Part shown: positions 17,814 to 25,092 of the stretch, piece after piece
How the letters are laid out: every line of letters starts with the position of its first letter
Position numbering within the stretch: the stretch's first letter is position 1
From: Natrinema halophilum
Lineage (GTDB): Archaea; Halobacteriota; Halobacteria; Halobacteriales; Natrialbaceae
NCBI RefSeq assembly: GCF_013402815.2
Contig: NZ_CP058601.1
Coordinates: forward strand, 3,844,001-3,908,000
DNA: 64,000 nucleotides
Reading direction: 5' to 3'
Made by a program: the position numbers and the translations under genes
The notes under the pieces: model-generated
What the model was told of the DNA's origin: nothing
Databases searched by the model: none
Seen by the model: only the letters and a program-made list of their open reading frames with translations

Positions 17814-19335
17814 GACACCGAAAGTTAACGAGGTCAACGAGTTCATCGAGATTGCAAGCGACTTCGAGGATCCGTTAGAAGTCATTCGAGAAGCACTGTC
17901 GAATTCCTACGACGCAGAGGCAACCTGGGTCGAAATTGAGATCAAACAAGATGACGAGGGAAGGAACACCCTCATCATCGAGGACGACGGCCACGGTATG
18001 GACGAACAGGACCTGGAATCGTTCTTCGACCTCGGCAACTCCAACAAGCACGACGCGATTGGGTACAAGGGACACGGAACCAAGATCTACTACAAGAGCG
18101 ACGAGATTCGTGTCGAGAGCGTGAAAGACGGTAACCACGTTGAGTCTGTGATGGAGCAGCCGTGGGAGACACTGAACAACCACGAACTACCAACCTACTC
18201 GGTTGATACGGAAGAGACAGATGAAACCTCTGGCACCCGGATCGAGGTTCACGGCTTCCGGGCAGGCCAAGGCTTCGATCCAGAACAGCTCACATACAAC
18301 AAAATCGAGCACTACATCAAGTGGAAGACAATCGGTGGCTCAACTGCTTGGCACTTCGATGATGACTTCCACGAATTCGATATTGAGGTCACGCTCTCAC
18401 CGCAAATCGACAATACGCGCAAGCCAATAGAGACGACCAACAAGCTAGAATTCCCCGATGAAAACCTCCATCCTGACGGTGAATTCGTTGCAGAGCGGAT
18501 GTGCAAGCATTTCCCACCGCGTGAGCTAACTGTCACGTTGGACGATGGCCGAGAGCTTACTATCGAAGTCGTGGGAATGGTCGGTGGAAAAGAGGCGCGT
18601 AATGAACTTCCGACTTATGGCAAGCACTCAGCCCAGTTCGGGATCTGGCTGGCGAAGGACCACATCAAGGTCGAACGGTACAACGATGCTATCGGTGCAG
18701 ACAACGAGTTCTTCCATTTCTTCTTCGTCGCAAACTGCCAGTCGCTCGAACTATCCGCCAATAGGGAAAAGATACGGAATAAATCAGGTGATGTCTATCA
18801 GGCCATCACGAACGAACTGGAACGGTTCATGACCAAGGTCTGCCAAGAAGAATGGTACAGAGACTACATCGCCCGCCGCAAACTCGAAGACAAGAAACGA
18901 AGCGTTCAATCGCAGGAAAGCTCACTCCAAGATCGCCTGGTGAAAACCAAAGAGCAGGGTGGGCTCTCACCATCGAATCCTGCCGAGGTCATCGCAGCGT
19001 TAGAACGGTACAGCGCTAATGGATCGCCAGAGACTGTTGAGATTGCGGACTTCCGGATGGACGAAGAGGTTAATGCCATCGTCAACACCGATGATGGATA
19101 TAAGAACGCAGCACTACAAGCCAAGCTCAGTGATTTCTTCGAAGATGAGACACCGCTGACTCACATAGACCGGTTCATCTGCTGGAAGGTTGGTGATCGG
19201 GATGCTTTGACCAAGATCGAGCGGGCCTCCTATCTCGGTGACCCCATCCGCTTTGATTTCAGCAACAACGAAGTGACGTATGGAGAGGAAGATAAGAAAA
19301 CAATCCCTGTTCTCGAATTAGTCGACAAAATGTAG
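17806..19335 (+). CDS. GHKL (Hsp90/MutL/MORC-like) ATPase
   Basis: The protein is 509 aa from the ATG at 17806, which overlaps the stop of the TGT gene. An upstream ATG at 17761 gives a non-conserved leader and is less likely. The Bergerat ATP fold is clear: N-box EALSNSYD (E29, N33, D36), G1 box EDDGHGMD (D61, G62, G64) and G2 box GYKGHGTK (86-93). The C-terminal half has a helical part with basic residues and a strand-rich end. GHKL ATPases act as nucleotide-gated clamps. MORC- and MutL-like members occur in many defence systems. Coupling to the TGT gene suggests it belongs to the modification arm or reads modification status. Its partner is unknown. Confidence 0.8.
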   Translation: MHKTPKVNEVNEFIEIASDFEDPLEVIREALSNSYDAEATWVEIEIKQDDEGRNTLIIEDDGHGMDEQDLESFFDLGNSNKHDAIGYKGHGTKIYYKSDEIRVESVKDGNHVESVMEQPWETLNNHELPTYSVDTEETDETSGTRIEVHGFRAGQGFDPEQLTYNKIEHYIKWKTIGGSTAWHFDDDFHEFDIEVTLSPQIDNTRKPIETTNKLEFPDENLHPDGEFVAERMCKHFPPRELTVTLDDGRELTIEVVGMVGGKEARNELPTYGKHSAQFGIWLAKDHIKVERYNDAIGADNEFFHFFFVANCQSLELSANREKIRNKSGDVYQAITNELERFMTKVCQEEWYRDYIARRKLEDKKRSVQSQESSLQDRLVKTKEQGGLSPSNPAEVIAALERYSANGSPETVEIADFRMDEEVNAIVNTDDGYKNAALQAKLSDFFEDETPLTHIDRFICWKVGDRDALTKIERASYLGDPIRFDFSNNEVTYGEEDKKTIPVLELVDKM

Positions 19336-19551
19336 CTATCGGATGCAGAGTGTCATAGAACAGTTGGCAGACCTATCGACTTTCCGAATATCGTTCATTA
19401 TCGTGAGGAGATGACACATCATAAATAACAATCCAGTGCACGCCACTGATTATGCGATATCGACCCTCCGATGGGTAGAAGGTTTGGACACACCTATATT
19501 TCAATTATATTAGTGCGTAAATAAGCGTGTTTTTGGAAAGCATATAAGTGG

Positions 19552-19785
19552 TCAATCATCTTTGAGAAGTCTCCACAGGAGAGTGTTCCCTACTTTCTGT
19601 GAGGAAACTAATCCATTTTTTTCCATCTTCTGAAGTCGCTTATACGCAGTGTCGTGGGCACAACCTACATAATCTGCAATATCGCCCGTTCCTGCCATTC
19701 CCCCCTTGTCACTGATGGCATTATGAAAATCTTCAGTAGAGTACTCGCCGGTATACCGGCCAGATTCTTCGTCACGGTCGGGCAT
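19552..19785 (-). CDS. winged-helix transcriptional regulator, 77 aa
   Basis: This small protein has one helix-turn-helix module: TGDIADYVGCAHDTAYKRLQKMEKNGLVSSQKV, with a wing ending TLLWRL. The size and sequence style are those of small haloarchaeal wHTH regulators of mobile elements. It is transcribed away from the RAMP-type operon that starts at 19969. Its start codon lies 22 bp from a 9-bp palindrome (19807-19834), so it probably represses itself and perhaps the divergent operon. No ligand domain is present. Confidence 0.75.
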   Translation of the reverse strand: MPDRDEESGRYTGEYSTEDFHNAISDKGGMAGTGDIADYVGCAHDTAYKRLQKMEKNGLVSSQKVGNTLLWRLLKDD

Positions 19786-19806
19786 TACTCAATCGTTCAG
19801 TTCCAT

Positions 19807-19834
19807 TCTGATTAGTCCTAACGGTCTAATCAGA
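19807..19834. promoter_or_regulatory. palindromic operator, 9-bp arms
   Basis: TCTGATTAG and CTAATCAGA form a perfect inverted repeat with a 10-bp spacer, immediately upstream of the wHTH gene start. Arm length and spacing suit a dimeric winged-helix protein contacting one DNA face. I infer that it is the autoregulatory operator. Confidence 0.6.
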
Positions 19835-19836
19835 GA

Positions 19837-19886
19837 CCATTATGAATTCTCCGAAAGGCATTTACCAATAGGAGCATTCATAATGG
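19837..19886. repeat. inverted repeat, 16-bp arms with one mismatch
   Basis: The left arm is 19837-19852 (CCATTATGAATTCTCC) and the right arm 19871-19886. They are complementary except for one position, with 18 bp between. It lies between the wHTH gene and the RAMP-type operon, next to the shorter palindrome. It could be a second operator for the rightward promoter or the stem of a structured RNA. Confidence 0.6.
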
Positions 19887-19898
19887 ATGTGGACACCG

Positions 19899-19951
19899 GC
19901 CCCTCGGGGCATTAAGGTCATTAGGAATGCCTGGGTGCTGAGACACCCGGG
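19899..19951 (+). other. hairpin-rich leader of the RAMP-type operon
   Basis: Two hairpins precede the ATG at 19969: GCCCC-tc-GGGGC (19899-19910) and CCTGGGTG...CACCCGGG (19930-19951, 6-base loop, one G-T type pair). Haloarchaeal transcripts are often leaderless, so a structured leader of this kind is unusual. It could be a regulatory leader, a small RNA or a terminator of upstream transcription. Only the base pairing is seen directly. Confidence 0.35.
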
Positions 19952-19968
19952 TCGGGTTCCACACAGAC

Positions 19969-20580
19969 ATGAGCGAACCCATGAGAGAATCAAAGCTACC
20001 TGCTCAAGAAGCTATCGACCAAGCGTTAATTGAAGAAATACAGCAGCTGGATAAAATTGCGCTCGGGGAAGGGGCCGCGGTTTGTGAAGTCTGCGGTGAA
20101 AAACTGCGGGAAGGCGCACCGGTCGTCGTGTTCGTCTTCCGGCCGGTCGATCAACCGGCTTTCCAGTTCGGGCACGTGAAATGTATTGAGTGTCGGCATG
20201 AGCCGTCGGAGTTTTTCACGCTGGGTGTGCACGAGCTTGTCTTGGATGGCCGGATCGGCACGTGCAGTGATCCGGCGACTCAGTCGTCGTGGCCTGTTCT
20301 GCTGGGCCCGCAGCCGCGTGCTGTGAGTCCGGCAGATGCGACTACGGTACGACCTCTGCCGGGTGTGGTGTGGTTTCGACGCCCGGTTGCGCGTAGTGAG
20401 ACGTTCGTTACTGCGGATGGTGAATCGACGTGTAAGCCGTGGCAGCGTGCGGTGGTGCGGGCTGACAGATCGGACCGCGAGGGTGCGTCCGAGTCGGATG
20501 CTGGTTCGAAGAGTGATGATACGACTGAAACTACTGCCCGACACGCTGCTGATGGTGGCCGTCAGGGAGGTGTTCGCTGA
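19969..20580 (+). CDS. zinc-finger protein of the RAMP-type operon, 203 aa
   Basis: Residues 35-75 carry two CxxC pairs (AVCEVCGEKL and HVKCIECRHEP), a treble-clef or zinc-ribbon-like site. The C-terminal 40 residues are a polar, Ser/Asp-rich tail. The gene opens a rightward operon followed 2 bp later by a Cas7/RAMP-like gene. A Cys4 protein beside a Cas7-like protein recalls Csf1 of type IV CRISPR systems and may equally be the conserved uncharacterised subunit of the haloarchaeal HRAMP systems. I cannot choose between them by eye. Codon use here is visibly G/T-rich on the + strand compared with flanking genes, suggesting separate acquisition. Confidence 0.6.
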   Translation: MSEPMRESKLPAQEAIDQALIEEIQQLDKIALGEGAAVCEVCGEKLREGAPVVVFVFRPVDQPAFQFGHVKCIECRHEPSEFFTLGVHELVLDGRIGTCSDPATQSSWPVLLGPQPRAVSPADATTVRPLPGVVWFRRPVARSETFVTADGESTCKPWQRAVVRADRSDREGASESDAGSKSDDTTETTARHAADGGRQGGVR

Positions 20581-20582
20581 CG

Positions 20583-21548
20583 ATGCACGGGGAGCAAGAC
20601 ACGCAGGCCTTCGACGAATCGCACCTGGATATCGACTTTGACTTCTCGCGTCCCGTAGATGAGGTGGCGTTTCCTGACCTGTACGTTGGTCTCGATATCG
20701 ACTTGCTCGCGCCGGGTGATGGGATCGTCACGGATCGACACCACGCCTCAGCTGACCGGTACGAAGCCGACGATCCGCAGAATCAGATCGCGGGGCAGAT
20801 TTCGCCGTTCACGTTGTCGGGGTGGCTGCGCCATGGCTGTGAACGGGTGGTGCAGGCGGCGGGCGCGACGGCGTGCCATCCGGGCGAATCGAACGCGGAT
20901 TACATGTTGGAAGACGTGTACGCTCGTGATCTGGATGCAGGGTATCACGAGAAAGGCAGTTGTGTCGATGGCGATGCTGACGCGGGCTGTGTCGTTCATG
21001 ACTTGTTCGGTGGGTTCGGTGATCGGGCGGGTCGAGTGATTCGTCGTCCGATTCGGTTTTCGCCGATCCGACGCCAGGTGGATGTGACGAAGGGTGAGGC
21101 GGAAGCGCATTACCGACAACTCAACACGCAGGTGCGCTCCCGCAACGCCGAAGATGAGGGCCAACCGTTGCGGCAGGCGACGCGGGATGTCGTCGGGAAT
21201 CTTGTTGGGACATGGCGGCTCACGCTGCGGGAGTTGAAACCTGAATATGTGGGCTTGCTCGTCGAGGCCGTCGATTATCTGGATGCGCATAGTGCCGAGT
21301 ATGCAATGCAGCTTGGCGGGGCGCGGAACTTCGGTGCCGGGATTGTCGATGCTGACGTGGTGAACCCGCTGTACACGGACGCTGAACTCCGGCGGGTGTA
21401 TAATCGAGCGCAGGATGCGACGAGCGGGATGGACACGAAGGACGATGTGTGGCGTGACCAGTGTCGTGCGGAGTTCGTGCGTGCGTTGCAGGCACGGACG
21501 GCTGCGCGTGATGGTGACCTGCCGGTCCCCGGTGGTGAGTCGGCATGA
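20583..21548 (+). CDS. Cas7/RAMP-superfamily-like protein (HRAMP or Csf2-like)
   Basis: In this 321-aa protein the order of features fits the RAMP fold of Cas7. ISPFTLSGWLRHGCERVV resembles the 'IpGSslRG.lR' helix region. CVVHDLFGGFGDRAGRVIRRPIRFSPI resembles the 'C.LFG' thumb region. ELKPEYVGLLVEAVDYLD is followed by AMQLGGARNFGAGIVDADVV, the glycine-rich RAMP loop. Such proteins form RNA-binding backbones. HRAMP systems described in Halobacteria contain diverged Cas7 and Cas5 with assorted nucleases and no CRISPR array, and this locus matches that layout. Csf2 of type IV is the main alternative. The stop overlaps the next start (ATGA). Confidence 0.7.
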   Translation: MHGEQDTQAFDESHLDIDFDFSRPVDEVAFPDLYVGLDIDLLAPGDGIVTDRHHASADRYEADDPQNQIAGQISPFTLSGWLRHGCERVVQAAGATACHPGESNADYMLEDVYARDLDAGYHEKGSCVDGDADAGCVVHDLFGGFGDRAGRVIRRPIRFSPIRRQVDVTKGEAEAHYRQLNTQVRSRNAEDEGQPLRQATRDVVGNLVGTWRLTLRELKPEYVGLLVEAVDYLDAHSAEYAMQLGGARNFGAGIVDADVVNPLYTDAELRRVYNRAQDATSGMDTKDDVWRDQCRAEFVRALQARTAARDGDLPVPGGESA

Positions 21549-21832
21549 CGGGGTCGGACGAGGCTGATGATCCTGGTGACGATGTGGACGCGGAGGAAGA
21601 TCTTGATGAGCTGGCTCCGGTGGTGTCGTCGTTGCGGACGGCGCAAGAGCAGGATGGCGGGGCGGACCAGATCGTGGAGAGAGGGGATGACCACGCGGAG
21701 TCGGATCGGGATGCGTTGGATGAGCTAGCCCCGGTTGCGTCGGGGGTGCGGACTGCCCAGAGCCAACCCGATGCGGGTGCTGCTGATGGTTCGAGTGATG
21801 ACGGTGATGAGGGGTGTGGTGGCGATGACTGA
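21545..21832 (+). CDS. small acidic protein with a duplicated segment, 95 aa
   Basis: The start overlaps the Cas7-like stop by ATGA, and its end overlaps the next start by 8 bp, so it is a genuine operon member. The sequence is very acidic (MTGSDEADDPGDDVDAEED). It contains an approximate internal duplication: LDELAPVVSSLRTAQ near residue 21 and LDELAPVASGVRTAQ near residue 57. Two equal short helices in a disordered acidic chain suggest a bivalent linker or tether, perhaps binding two Cas7-like subunits. No family recognised. Confidence 0.6.
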   Translation: MTGSDEADDPGDDVDAEEDLDELAPVVSSLRTAQEQDGGADQIVERGDDHAESDRDALDELAPVASGVRTAQSQPDAGAADGSSDDGDEGCGGDD

Positions 21833-22667
21833 TTCGTCGTCGGTGACTGCGGGCGCGGGGCGAGAGTCGGGTGGCAGTGAGGCTGTGACGGACGTGGATC
21901 CGATGCTGGCGGTGTACCGGCATGACGTCCACAAACTGCGTGGCCGGTCACACGCAGCGGCTCGTGACCGCGTTGCTGGTGTGCGGGTGAATGAGACGGT
22001 CCTGTTGGGTGCGGATCGGGATGCGGCGCTGCTGAGCCGCCCGGCCGGGGAGCCGGAGCAGACGCTGGATGCCCACGCGGCTCCGTCGCGGGTGTCGCTG
22101 GTGACTGGTGACGTGGTGATATCTGGGTCGGTCGGTGCGGATGGTCGTGACGCGGGCGTGCGGGAGTTAGTCCGGATTGAGGATTCGGAGGAGATGCATG
22201 AGGCGTGGCTGTCGTCGGACGTAGCGGGGCTGTTCAACGAGTCAGTGCATTATCCGTACACGTCGCTGAAGTACCACACGCTGCTGGCGGCGGCGCTCCT
22301 TGATAATTACCACGCGGGGTTCGGGTTCGAGGAGTTGTTCTTGGCGGTCGAGGAGCCGGATGGGGCGGTAACGCCGCACCGGACGGTGCTTTCGACTCCC
22401 GACATGCAACTGTGCGTGACTGGTGAGCCGGGTGGCCGACCGGCGGCGCGGCTTGGTGACGGGCCGGCGCGGTGCTTCGCGGACGTGTGGGCACGCCTGC
22501 CAGAACACCCGCTCGATGTGGGTGGTGAGCGGCGGTGGCGGGTGTTGGATGCGCAGTTGCGGCGCATCCGCTCGTGGTCGGCGGCGCTCCAGTATGTTGA
22601 GGAGTTTTGTCGGCGCTTCGACTCGCGTGGTTCGGGTCGCGGCGGTCGTGTTGGGGGTGGGAGGTGA
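21825..22667 (+). CDS. 280-aa protein of the RAMP-type operon, candidate Cas5-like or conserved HRAMP subunit
   Basis: I chose the ATG at 21825 (MTDSSSVTAGAG), which overlaps the 95-aa gene; the longer frame from 21735 runs through that gene. After an approximately 25-residue polar leader come DPMLAVYRHDVHKLRGRSH and a core with NESVHYPYTSLKYHTLLAAALLDNY. Next is GFGFEELFLAVEEP, and the helical C-terminus ends in a Gly/Arg-rich tail. No catalytic motif is visible. By position it should be the Cas5-like or uncharacterised conserved subunit of an HRAMP-type complex. A structure-based comparison would be required to confirm. Confidence 0.55.
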   Translation: MTDSSSVTAGAGRESGGSEAVTDVDPMLAVYRHDVHKLRGRSHAAARDRVAGVRVNETVLLGADRDAALLSRPAGEPEQTLDAHAAPSRVSLVTGDVVISGSVGADGRDAGVRELVRIEDSEEMHEAWLSSDVAGLFNESVHYPYTSLKYHTLLAAALLDNYHAGFGFEELFLAVEEPDGAVTPHRTVLSTPDMQLCVTGEPGGRPAARLGDGPARCFADVWARLPEHPLDVGGERRWRVLDAQLRRIRSWSAALQYVEEFCRRFDSRGSGRGGRVGGGR

Positions 22668-23086
22668 TGCCGGTGGGATGGGGGTGCGGTGGCGGGTGGC
22701 GTGGCTGTCGTCGCGGCGTGGCGGTGCTCGTGGTGGGGTACCGGTCACGCCGAACGGTGGCTGCTTGTGTGGCAGGCTGTGGTGGGCGTGCCGTTGCGAG
22801 CAGCAGTGAGAGTGATCGTGGGTGCGGTGGGCGACGGCGGGCGTCGGGATGCGTGGTGGTGTCCCGACGTCGTTGCTCGACCGCTCGCTGCGTGGTGGCG
22901 GGTGGCTCTGTGTGGTCGCTGCAGCGGCTGTGTGGCCGGTCCGATGCTGGGACGCCCGTGCGGAGAACAGTTGAAACAGGGTGTGTGGGGGTGCAGTGGT
23001 GTCGTGAGTGTGGCGGTTGTCAGCGTGTGCGTGGTGGCACACGTCTGCACAGAACCTGGAGTGGAAACGGAGGGATGTATGTATGA
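22667..23086 (+). other. GT-rich interval: odd 139-codon frame or non-coding RNA
   Basis: An open frame begins at an ATG overlapping the previous stop (TGATG) and runs 139 codons. Its product is Cys/Trp/Arg/Gly-rich and basic, unlike any neighbour, and a second long frame overlaps it. The + strand is dominated by G and T (runs of GGTGG, GTGTG). The strong skew and poor protein quality make a non-coding role possible, for instance a guide or scaffold RNA for the RAMP complex. Translational coupling argues the other way. I leave it undecided. Confidence 0.3.
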
Positions 23087-23111
23087 CTACCATTCATCAG
23101 GTGAGTGACGT

Positions 23112-23852
23112 ATGAGTGGGTTCGAGATTTGGGGTGATGTCGATAAGTTTCGAACGGCGGGAACGGAATCGGTCGAACATCTGTGGGCGAAAGTAGAGTT
23201 AGATCGGCGACGGGAGGCTGAACGTGAGCCGTGGTTTCCAGGTGAGTATCGATTCGAGAAGAAGTTTGCTGACCGGGTCCCGGATTGTCTGGTGTATGGC
23301 GGGCCGGTGAATCGGTGGATCGAGATCGTCGCTGGGAGTGACCAGCCGTACCGCGCGAAGACACGGGAAGCGCTCCGGCTCGGGTGTGTCGTCCACTGGG
23401 TGTTCCACACTGAGCACCGTGAGCAGCAGGTAGCGGCGCGATCGGCGCTCGAACCGGAGCTGGAGGGTCCGTTTGAGTTCGGCGAGTATGATCCGCTGGC
23501 AGACGAGTTAGATGTGGGGACCCCGATCACGTTTAAGAACTACGCGTTCCCCGTCGAGGAATTCGCTGAGTTTCGGCCTGAGGAGATCCTTGGGTATCGG
23601 AAAGGGAAAGCACGGATTGCGCGGCGAGCGTTCGGGTGGGATCTCGGATTATTCGACCTGGCAGGCAGTCACCGCCGATTGATCGCTATGACCCGTGACG
23701 GCCGGCGTTTCAAGTCACTCGCACCAGGGCAACCCGATGAAGACGCTGTCTGGGATTTCCCAGCGAAAGACGGGATTACAACATTAATCGAGAACGGACG
23801 GGTCACACGGCTCGGGCCAGTCGGACAGCCCGACAACCAAGACTCTCGGTAG
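23112..23852 (+). CDS. PD-(D/E)XK-like (CoiA-type) nuclease of the RAMP-type operon
   Basis: In this 246-aa protein, the N-terminal 110 residues read SVEHLWAKVEL (E/H helix), then EKKFADRVPDCLVYGG, RWIEIVAG and LRLGCVVHWVFHTEH. This is the order of a PD-(D/E)XK restriction-like fold in CoiA-type nucleases, with D in PDCLV and E in WIEI as likely metal ligands. The C-terminal part has no known motif. HRAMP loci are reported to carry varied nucleases that may replace the lost CRISPR effector nuclease, so this would be the cutting subunit. It is separated from the 280-aa gene by the GT-rich interval. Confidence 0.6.
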   Translation: MSGFEIWGDVDKFRTAGTESVEHLWAKVELDRRREAEREPWFPGEYRFEKKFADRVPDCLVYGGPVNRWIEIVAGSDQPYRAKTREALRLGCVVHWVFHTEHREQQVAARSALEPELEGPFEFGEYDPLADELDVGTPITFKNYAFPVEEFAEFRPEEILGYRKGKARIARRAFGWDLGLFDLAGSHRRLIAMTRDGRRFKSLAPGQPDEDAVWDFPAKDGITTLIENGRVTRLGPVGQPDNQDSR

Positions 23853-23885
23853 GCTGCTAGTCGGGATCTGTGAGTTGTTTCTGTA

Positions 23886-24105
23886 TTAGTCGGCCCAACT
23901 GGCAAACCACCGATCGAGAACAGCGATCCCGAGAAGGTGCACAATGAGTCCACCGAGGAGAAACAATGCTCAAAATGGATCGCCAGTGATGCCAGCCACA
24001 ACAGCCTTCACCGGCCAGTAGGTTGGGAGGATTCCAGCAGCAAATTGGAGTGGCTCTGGTACTAACGCTACCACAACAGCAGGTCCGAGCACGGCCTCAT
24101 TCGGG
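23886..24105 (-). pseudogene. ABC permease C-terminal remnant
   Basis: On the minus strand the frame reads VLGPAVVVALVPEPLQFAAG and PTYWPVKAVVAGITGDPF, then an in-frame TGA, then ALFLLGGLIVHLLGIAVLD and RWFASWAD before its stop. The pattern of membrane helices and 'PTYWPVKA' is that of haloarchaeal fluoroquinolone-type ABC export permeases. There is no start or N-terminal part: the integrase gene abuts it. The fragment marks an older chromosomal gene truncated by insertion. Confidence 0.5.
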
Positions 24106-24114
24106 ACCCGTCTC

Positions 24115-25092
24115 TCAACTCGCTCCAGCGAGACGGGTGTATCCCGGTTCGTCGAGCATCGATTGATACGCGTGATCGATATCTCGGCCTGAGAGGTGGA
24201 CATAGCGACCGGGGACACGCGACCCAGGGACCCACCCAAACCAGACGCACATCTGTGCTTCTGTGAGGTAGTTCGCCAGGTAGGTTGCGCGACTATGTCT
24301 GAAATGGTGGGGATTGACCGGCTTCTCAATCCCAACCCGCTCTCGCGCCTGGTCGAGAATCCGTAATCGAATGTACTGGTAGCCAATCGTTTCATCTGGA
24401 GAGCCTTGTTTTTCATCGATCTTGCACCATAACGGCGCGTTTGGCCGTCTGTTTGGATGGGCGGTAAGCCACGAGTCGAGATACGATTCGGATTCGAGCA
24501 GTAGTAGTCGGCGTGAACCGGTCTTCCCTGAAACAACGACTTGCTTCCCCAGCGTCGTGTTCTCAATGTGACTGACTTGGAGGTCGATGAGTTCGCCGAT
24601 TCTGGCTCCGGTTTCCCACAGCACTGCAATGAATGCGCGGTCACGCTCGTTGTGGCACGCATCGACTAATGCTTGGACATCACGTGGCGTGAGAAGACTC
24701 TGGGGAAGGATTCGTTTCTGCTCTACCGGCCCGCGCCGGATCCACTTCGTTTCCTCGGGGTCCTCGCCATCATTCATCCACTTCCAAAACTGCTTGATAG
24801 CCTGCTTGTAATCAACGACTGTCGAAGCGCTCGTTCCGCGGGTGTACAACCACGCGACGAGTTCCACGATATCTTCTTTGTCGAGATCAGCAAACGGAGT
24901 CTGACCGACGTGGTCGGTGATGATTTTGAAATGAGAGAGTACTTTCTGTTGTTGTGCGTGGCTGATATCTGCGAGAACCATATCCCGGTGATACTCCTGA
25001 ATGAGTCGCTTATTTTCTGGGTGGATCTGTGAGGCTGACTCAACATAGGTCAGTACTCGGGCGGCTGCCGCTTCGTAATCCATCGTCGGCAT
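24115..25092 (-). CDS. tyrosine recombinase/integrase (XerC/D type)
   Basis: The 325-aa protein has an N-terminal SAM-like core-binding domain (residues 40-115, with STVVDYKQAIKQFWKW) and a C-terminal catalytic domain. Catalytic residues are visible: Arg in ETGARIGEL, Lys in VVSGKTGSRR, HFRHSRAT (H-x-x-R), Trp in FGW and Tyr in PGRYVHLSG. It therefore looks active. The gene sits right after the RAMP-type nuclease gene and a truncated permease, so it may be the integrase that brought in the 19.5-23.9 kb block. No flanking att duplication was found by eye. Confidence 0.88.
   Translation of the reverse strand: MPTMDYEAAAARVLTYVESASQIHPENKRLIQEYHRDMVLADISHAQQQKVLSHFKIITDHVGQTPFADLDKEDIVELVAWLYTRGTSASTVVDYKQAIKQFWKWMNDGEDPEETKWIRRGPVEQKRILPQSLLTPRDVQALVDACHNERDRAFIAVLWETGARIGELIDLQVSHIENTTLGKQVVVSGKTGSRRLLLLESESYLDSWLTAHPNRRPNAPLWCKIDEKQGSPDETIGYQYIRLRILDQARERVGIEKPVNPHHFRHSRATYLANYLTEAQMCVWFGWVPGSRVPGRYVHLSGRDIDHAYQSMLDEPGYTRLAGAS

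Noticed and set aside
22689-23108. 139-aa frame in the GT-rich gap (second frame)
   Set aside because: Cys/Trp/Val-rich product without halophile composition, overlapping another frame of equal quality.
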